Part shown: one piece after another, positions 60,506 through 64,000 of the stretch
Numbering within the stretch: position 1 is the stretch's first letter
Layout: the number at the start of each line of letters is the position of its first letter
Program-made: the position numbers and the translations under genes
Assembly (NCBI GenBank): GCA_947165255.1
Contig: CAMUZR010000002.1
Location: 202,477-266,476, forward strand
From: an uncultured Bacteroidales bacterium
GTDB lineage: Bacteria > Bacteroidota > Bacteroidia > Bacteroidales > P3
Length of the DNA stretch: 64,000 bases
Direction of reading: 5' to 3'
Notes under the pieces: generated by a model
The model's database searches: none
The model's input: the letters and a program-made list of their open reading frames with translations, nothing else
What the model was told of the DNA's origin: nothing

Positions 60506-60714
60506 AAGCGCAATCGTATATGAATTTTTCGAACTGAAATGAAGAAGATTATGGCCTCCTTGTCAGGGCCAAATTGCAATTGCAAATATACAAATAATAA
60601 TTGAATAAAAAGGAAACCTCCCCCGCGCCACAGCGCCCCTGGCTGCCCGCCCGGCCATCACTCCCGGCCATGCCCCTCCGTCCGATGGCCTAGAGCCAGA
60701 CCCGTCCAAGGTCC

Positions 60715-60776
60715 GCCAGTTCCTCTATACATCGTCTATATATCGTCTACCGATCGTCTATTTGCAATCGAAGAAC
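60715..60776 (-). repeat. Copy C of dispersed 11-bp-phased intergenic element (minus orientation)
   Basis: Minus strand: GTTCTTC (60776-60770), GATTGCAAATA, GACGATCGGTA (60758-60748), GACGATATATA (60747-60737), GACGATGTATA (60736-60726), GAGGAACTGGC (60725-60715). Confidence 0.75.
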
Positions 60777-60875
60777 AAAAGAACCTCGAAAGGGTGCCAA
60801 TTGGGAATACGGCTATGGAATGCTGGGGGACGGCCATTGGCACAGCGGCGTGCTGGAGCCCGAAGGCATAAAAAA

Positions 60876-60900
60876 GAAGGTGGCCTTGCGAGCCACCTTC
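60876..60900 (-). terminator. Terminator of M13 peptidase gene
   Basis: GAAGGTGGC-7 nt-GCCACCTTC with minus-strand T tract. Confidence 0.85.
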
Positions 60901-60928
60901 CTCAGTTTTTAAAAGTCGGAAAAACACA

Positions 60929-62983
60929 CTACCAGAGCACAACGCGGTCGGCGGGGGCAATCCACATGCCGTTGCCCTCCTTCACGCCCCAAGCCTCGAC
61001 GAACTCGGTAACGTGTGGCAGGGTGACGTTGACTCGGTTCTTGGCCAGGGAGTGCACATCCATCTGGGTGAGTTGAAGCGCAGCCTCGGGACGGATGTTG
61101 CTGGCCCAAACGCCGGCATAGGCAAGGAAGAAGCGCTGTGCGGCCGAGAAGCCGTCCATCTCTTGGTTCTTCACCTGGCCTTTCTTGATGGCGTTCTGCA
61201 TGGCCAGATAGCTGATGTGCAGGCCGCCGTTGTCGGCAATGTTCTCGCCCAGGCAGAGGGCGCCGTTGGCGTAGACGGTGTCGGGCTCGGTGGCCACGAC
61301 CACTTTGTTGAAGCAGTCGACGAGCACCTGGGCGTGGTCCTTAAAGTTCTGTGCGTCCTTCTCGGTCCACCAGTCGTTGAGGTTGCCCTCTTTGTCGTAC
61401 TGACGGCCTTGGTCGTCGAAGCCGTGGGTCATTTCGTGGCCGATGACCACACCGATGGCACCGTAGTTGACGGCGTCGTCGGCATTCATGTCGAAGAAGG
61501 GTTTCTGCAGGATGCCTGCGGGGAAGCAGATTTCGTTGGTGGTGGGGTTATAGTAGGCGTTGACCGTCTGGGGAGTCATGCCCCACTCTTCGCGGTCGAC
61601 GGGTTTGTCGATCTTGCTGATCATGTAGTCCACGTCGAACTCGTTGCTGCGGATGACGTTGGCAAAATAGCTGTCCTTCTTGATTTGCAGGCCGCTGTAG
61701 TCGCGCCATTTGTTGGGATAGCCCACTTTGACCATGATGCTGCTGAGCTTGTCGAGGGCTTTCTCTTTGGTGGTTTGGTCCATCCACTGGGCATCCTTGA
61801 TGCGCATGCCGAAGGCCTCTTTGAGGTTGTCGACAAGGGTGAGCATGCGCTCTTTGGCCTCGGGGGGGAAGTACTTGGCCACATAGAGTTCGCCGAGGGC
61901 TTCGCCCATGGCGCCGTCCACCGTGCCGGTAACACGTTTCCAGCGGGGACGCAGCTGCTCGGTGCCGCTCATCTGACGGCCGAAGAACTCGAAATTGGCG
62001 TTGACGAAGTCGTCGCTCAGGTAGGCGGCGGCGGAGTTGATGACGTTCCAAGCATAGTAGGCCTTGATGGCGGTCTCATTCTCAGTCGCCAGCACTTTGG
62101 CCACCTCCTGGATGTATTCGGGCTGGCACATGTTGAAGCTGGTGAGCTTTGGAAGACCCATTTCGGCAAAGTATTTCTTGAAGTTGACGGCCTTGGCCAG
62201 GGTTTCGGCCTCGTCGAGGCTCTTCTTGTTGTAGGTCTTGAAGGGGTCGCGGTTGGTCACCTTGTCGTACTGGGCTTTGGCCAGGCGGGTTTCGAGGTCC
62301 ATCACCATCTTGGCCAGCTTGTCGGCCGCAATGCCGGAAATTTTGTCATATCCGGAGAGGGCGAACTCTTCGGCCATAAGTTTCACGTAGCCAGAGCGCA
62401 ACGACATGGAGCGGCTGTCCTTCTCAAGGTAGTAGTCGCGGTCGCCCATGCCTATGCCGGTCTGGTAGATCCAGGCAATGCACTGGTTGGCATCCTGTGC
62501 GTCGGCCTCGCCAAAGAGGGCGAAGAAGGGATAGATGCCGATGTTGTGCAGACGGGTCATCTCCTCCTGGAGGGCCTCACGGCCGCTGAGGGCGGCAATT
62601 TCATTCATGTAGGGTTGGATGGGTTCGGCGCCCTGTTTCTGCAGGGTGACGGAGTCCATGCCCACGTTGTAGAGGGTGGCAATCTTGTCGGCCAGGCTTC
62701 CGGTCTCATTCTTGGCTGCAGAGAGGGAGTCGATAAGGGTGCGCAGCTGCTCCTGATTGGTTTCGGCCAAAACATCGAAGGCGCCATAACGGCTGTGTTC
62801 GGCATCTAGAGGGTGGGACTTGAGCCAACCGCCGCAGGCGTACTGATAGAAATCGTCTACGGGGTTAGCAGTCGTGTCGAGGTTGTCGAGGCAGACACCC
62901 GAGGAGAGCTCGTTGCCAGCCTTGTTGCACGAAGTTGCGGCAAAAAGTGATAGTGCCATAACTGCTAATAAAGTTTTTTTCAT
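60929..62983 (-). CDS. M13-family metallopeptidase (neprilysin/PepO-like) lipoprotein
   Basis: Lipobox SLFAATSCNKAG; AIGVVIGHEMTHGFDDQGRQYD; GENIADNGGL; 684 aa. Confidence 0.95.
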   Translation of the reverse strand: MKKTLLAVMALSLFAATSCNKAGNELSSGVCLDNLDTTANPVDDFYQYACGGWLKSHPLDAEHSRYGAFDVLAETNQEQLRTLIDSLSAAKNETGSLADKIATLYNVGMDSVTLQKQGAEPIQPYMNEIAALSGREALQEEMTRLHNIGIYPFFALFGEADAQDANQCIAWIYQTGIGMGDRDYYLEKDSRSMSLRSGYVKLMAEEFALSGYDKISGIAADKLAKMVMDLETRLAKAQYDKVTNRDPFKTYNKKSLDEAETLAKAVNFKKYFAEMGLPKLTSFNMCQPEYIQEVAKVLATENETAIKAYYAWNVINSAAAYLSDDFVNANFEFFGRQMSGTEQLRPRWKRVTGTVDGAMGEALGELYVAKYFPPEAKERMLTLVDNLKEAFGMRIKDAQWMDQTTKEKALDKLSSIMVKVGYPNKWRDYSGLQIKKDSYFANVIRSNEFDVDYMISKIDKPVDREEWGMTPQTVNAYYNPTTNEICFPAGILQKPFFDMNADDAVNYGAIGVVIGHEMTHGFDDQGRQYDKEGNLNDWWTEKDAQNFKDHAQVLVDCFNKVVVATEPDTVYANGALCLGENIADNGGLHISYLAMQNAIKKGQVKNQEMDGFSAAQRFFLAYAGVWASNIRPEAALQLTQMDVHSLAKNRVNVTLPHVTEFVEAWGVKEGNGMWIAPADRVVLW

Positions 62984-63333
62984 TTGTTGATGTTATTGAT
63001 ATTTATTCTTTTATTATTCTTATTTTTTATCCATACCACGTACTTACTGCTACAAATCCTCTCCAAAAGTAGGCATACCTTCACCCACAACACTGGGCCC
63101 AAACACCTCTAACTGTGAATCGCAAAGCCTACTAACTCATCTACTATTATTTTGCAAAAATACACATTTTTTCTGAAACCGCGACAAAAAAACACGCCCC
63201 CTTGCCCCTAATGCTCATCATGTCACTGCATAACAGTTAATAGTCAATAGTCATCGCGATCCCACATTACACCATGTGGGCAATAAATGAGGAAAAGCCA
63301 CGTTATCTAATTTGAAATTTAAACCTTTACACT

Positions 63334-63810
63334 ATGAAGAAAACATTTTATCTGCTCTCTGCGGTGCTGTGCGCTGTGGCGATGATGGCCGGATGCAAGG
63401 GCGGGACTGGAAACGAAAACATTGATGAAACACTGCTTGTAGGGCAGTGGGATTTTGTCTATGAGATCAACGATTGGAAAGCAAGCGATGGCGCTATTTA
63501 CGACACTTGCGACTCCGAATGCAGCCCTCTTCTTGGCATAGAGTTCACAAATGACGGCAAGTGCATTTACACATTCGTTAACGGGACAATGGATTTCTCC
63601 GATGGACTTTTCTCCGTCGAGACGGACACGATTCTCCAGTCTTTCCAGTACCATGTTGCCAATGGCACAATTGTGCTTTCCGACGGTGACCAGAAGGGAG
63701 AATTCCAAATATCAAAGTTGACAACGGACACGTTGGCTCTGATTGAAAAACAGGATAGTCCGGCAGTAAGCGCAACAGACATCACCGTTCTTGTCAGGCA
63801 CAATAAATAG
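63334..63810 (+). CDS. Putative lipocalin-like lipoprotein, unknown function
   Basis: MKKTFYLLSAVLCAVAMMAGCKGG lipobox; LLVGQWDFVYEIN. Confidence 0.72.
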   Translation: MKKTFYLLSAVLCAVAMMAGCKGGTGNENIDETLLVGQWDFVYEINDWKASDGAIYDTCDSECSPLLGIEFTNDGKCIYTFVNGTMDFSDGLFSVETDTILQSFQYHVANGTIVLSDGDQKGEFQISKLTTDTLALIEKQDSPAVSATDITVLVRHNK

Positions 63811-63966
63811 TAATTTGAGAACGGTTGTCGCACCCCTGCGCCAGCCCCAACCGATACAGGAAACTGCTGCCGTCCTCGCAGACAGCAATGAAGACAGAAA
63901 CAACACAATGAACATCTCAGTCTTCTGCGGCTCGTCGCTGCCGATGAAACAAAAACAATAAACACT

Positions 63967-64000
63967 ATGTCCCACAACATCAACCGCCGTCCCAACTACC
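63967..64000 (+). CDS. Possible CDS start (MSHNINRRPNY...) truncated by window end
   Basis: ATG with open frame to the edge only; very weak. Confidence 0.2.
   Translation, partial: MSHNINRRPNY

Noticed and set aside
61013-62809. 598-aa + strand ORF opposite the M13 peptidase gene
   Set aside because: Antisense shadow ORF of a well-supported gene; composition (V/G/H/D-rich) reflects codon-position bias, no domain motifs.

Overview
The window reads as an ordinary Bacteroidales-type chromosomal segment. Lineage is inferred from TAnnTTTG-type -7 promoters, type IX secretion markers (a SprE/PorW-like TPR lipoprotein and a C-terminal sorting-domain protein), DUF4199/DUF3857/DUF3822 families and menaquinone genes. 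I support about 50 protein genes, one tRNA with a CAT anticodon, several intrinsic terminators and several promoters. I found no phage, transposon, CRISPR array or rRNA. Four genes or gene fragments missing from the ORF track were read directly: the N-terminal part of priA at the left edge (-), a 28-aa microprotein translationally coupled to a DUF3857 gene, a 38-aa lipoprotein, and a possible truncated CDS start at the right edge. The two strongest unusual observations are: (1) a 966-aa ORF (31516-34416, -) that fuses a secreted glutathione-peroxidase domain to a patatin phospholipase and a predicted outer-membrane beta-barrel, followed 13 bp later by a HEFGH-motif membrane protein; and (2) a three-copy dispersed intergenic element (near 20816, 42480 and 60715) built from 11-bp-phased units, consensus about GA[C/G]GAACNATA, preceded by GTTCTTC. 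I do not recognise that element as any named repeat family. Other leads are an APH-kinase/RapZ-C fusion, a seven-repeat GDTxFMGDQYVVLP surface protein in an OmpA/T9SS envelope cluster, hydG paired with a TM1266-like regulator, and an AT-rich 860-bp gap containing an orphan terminator.
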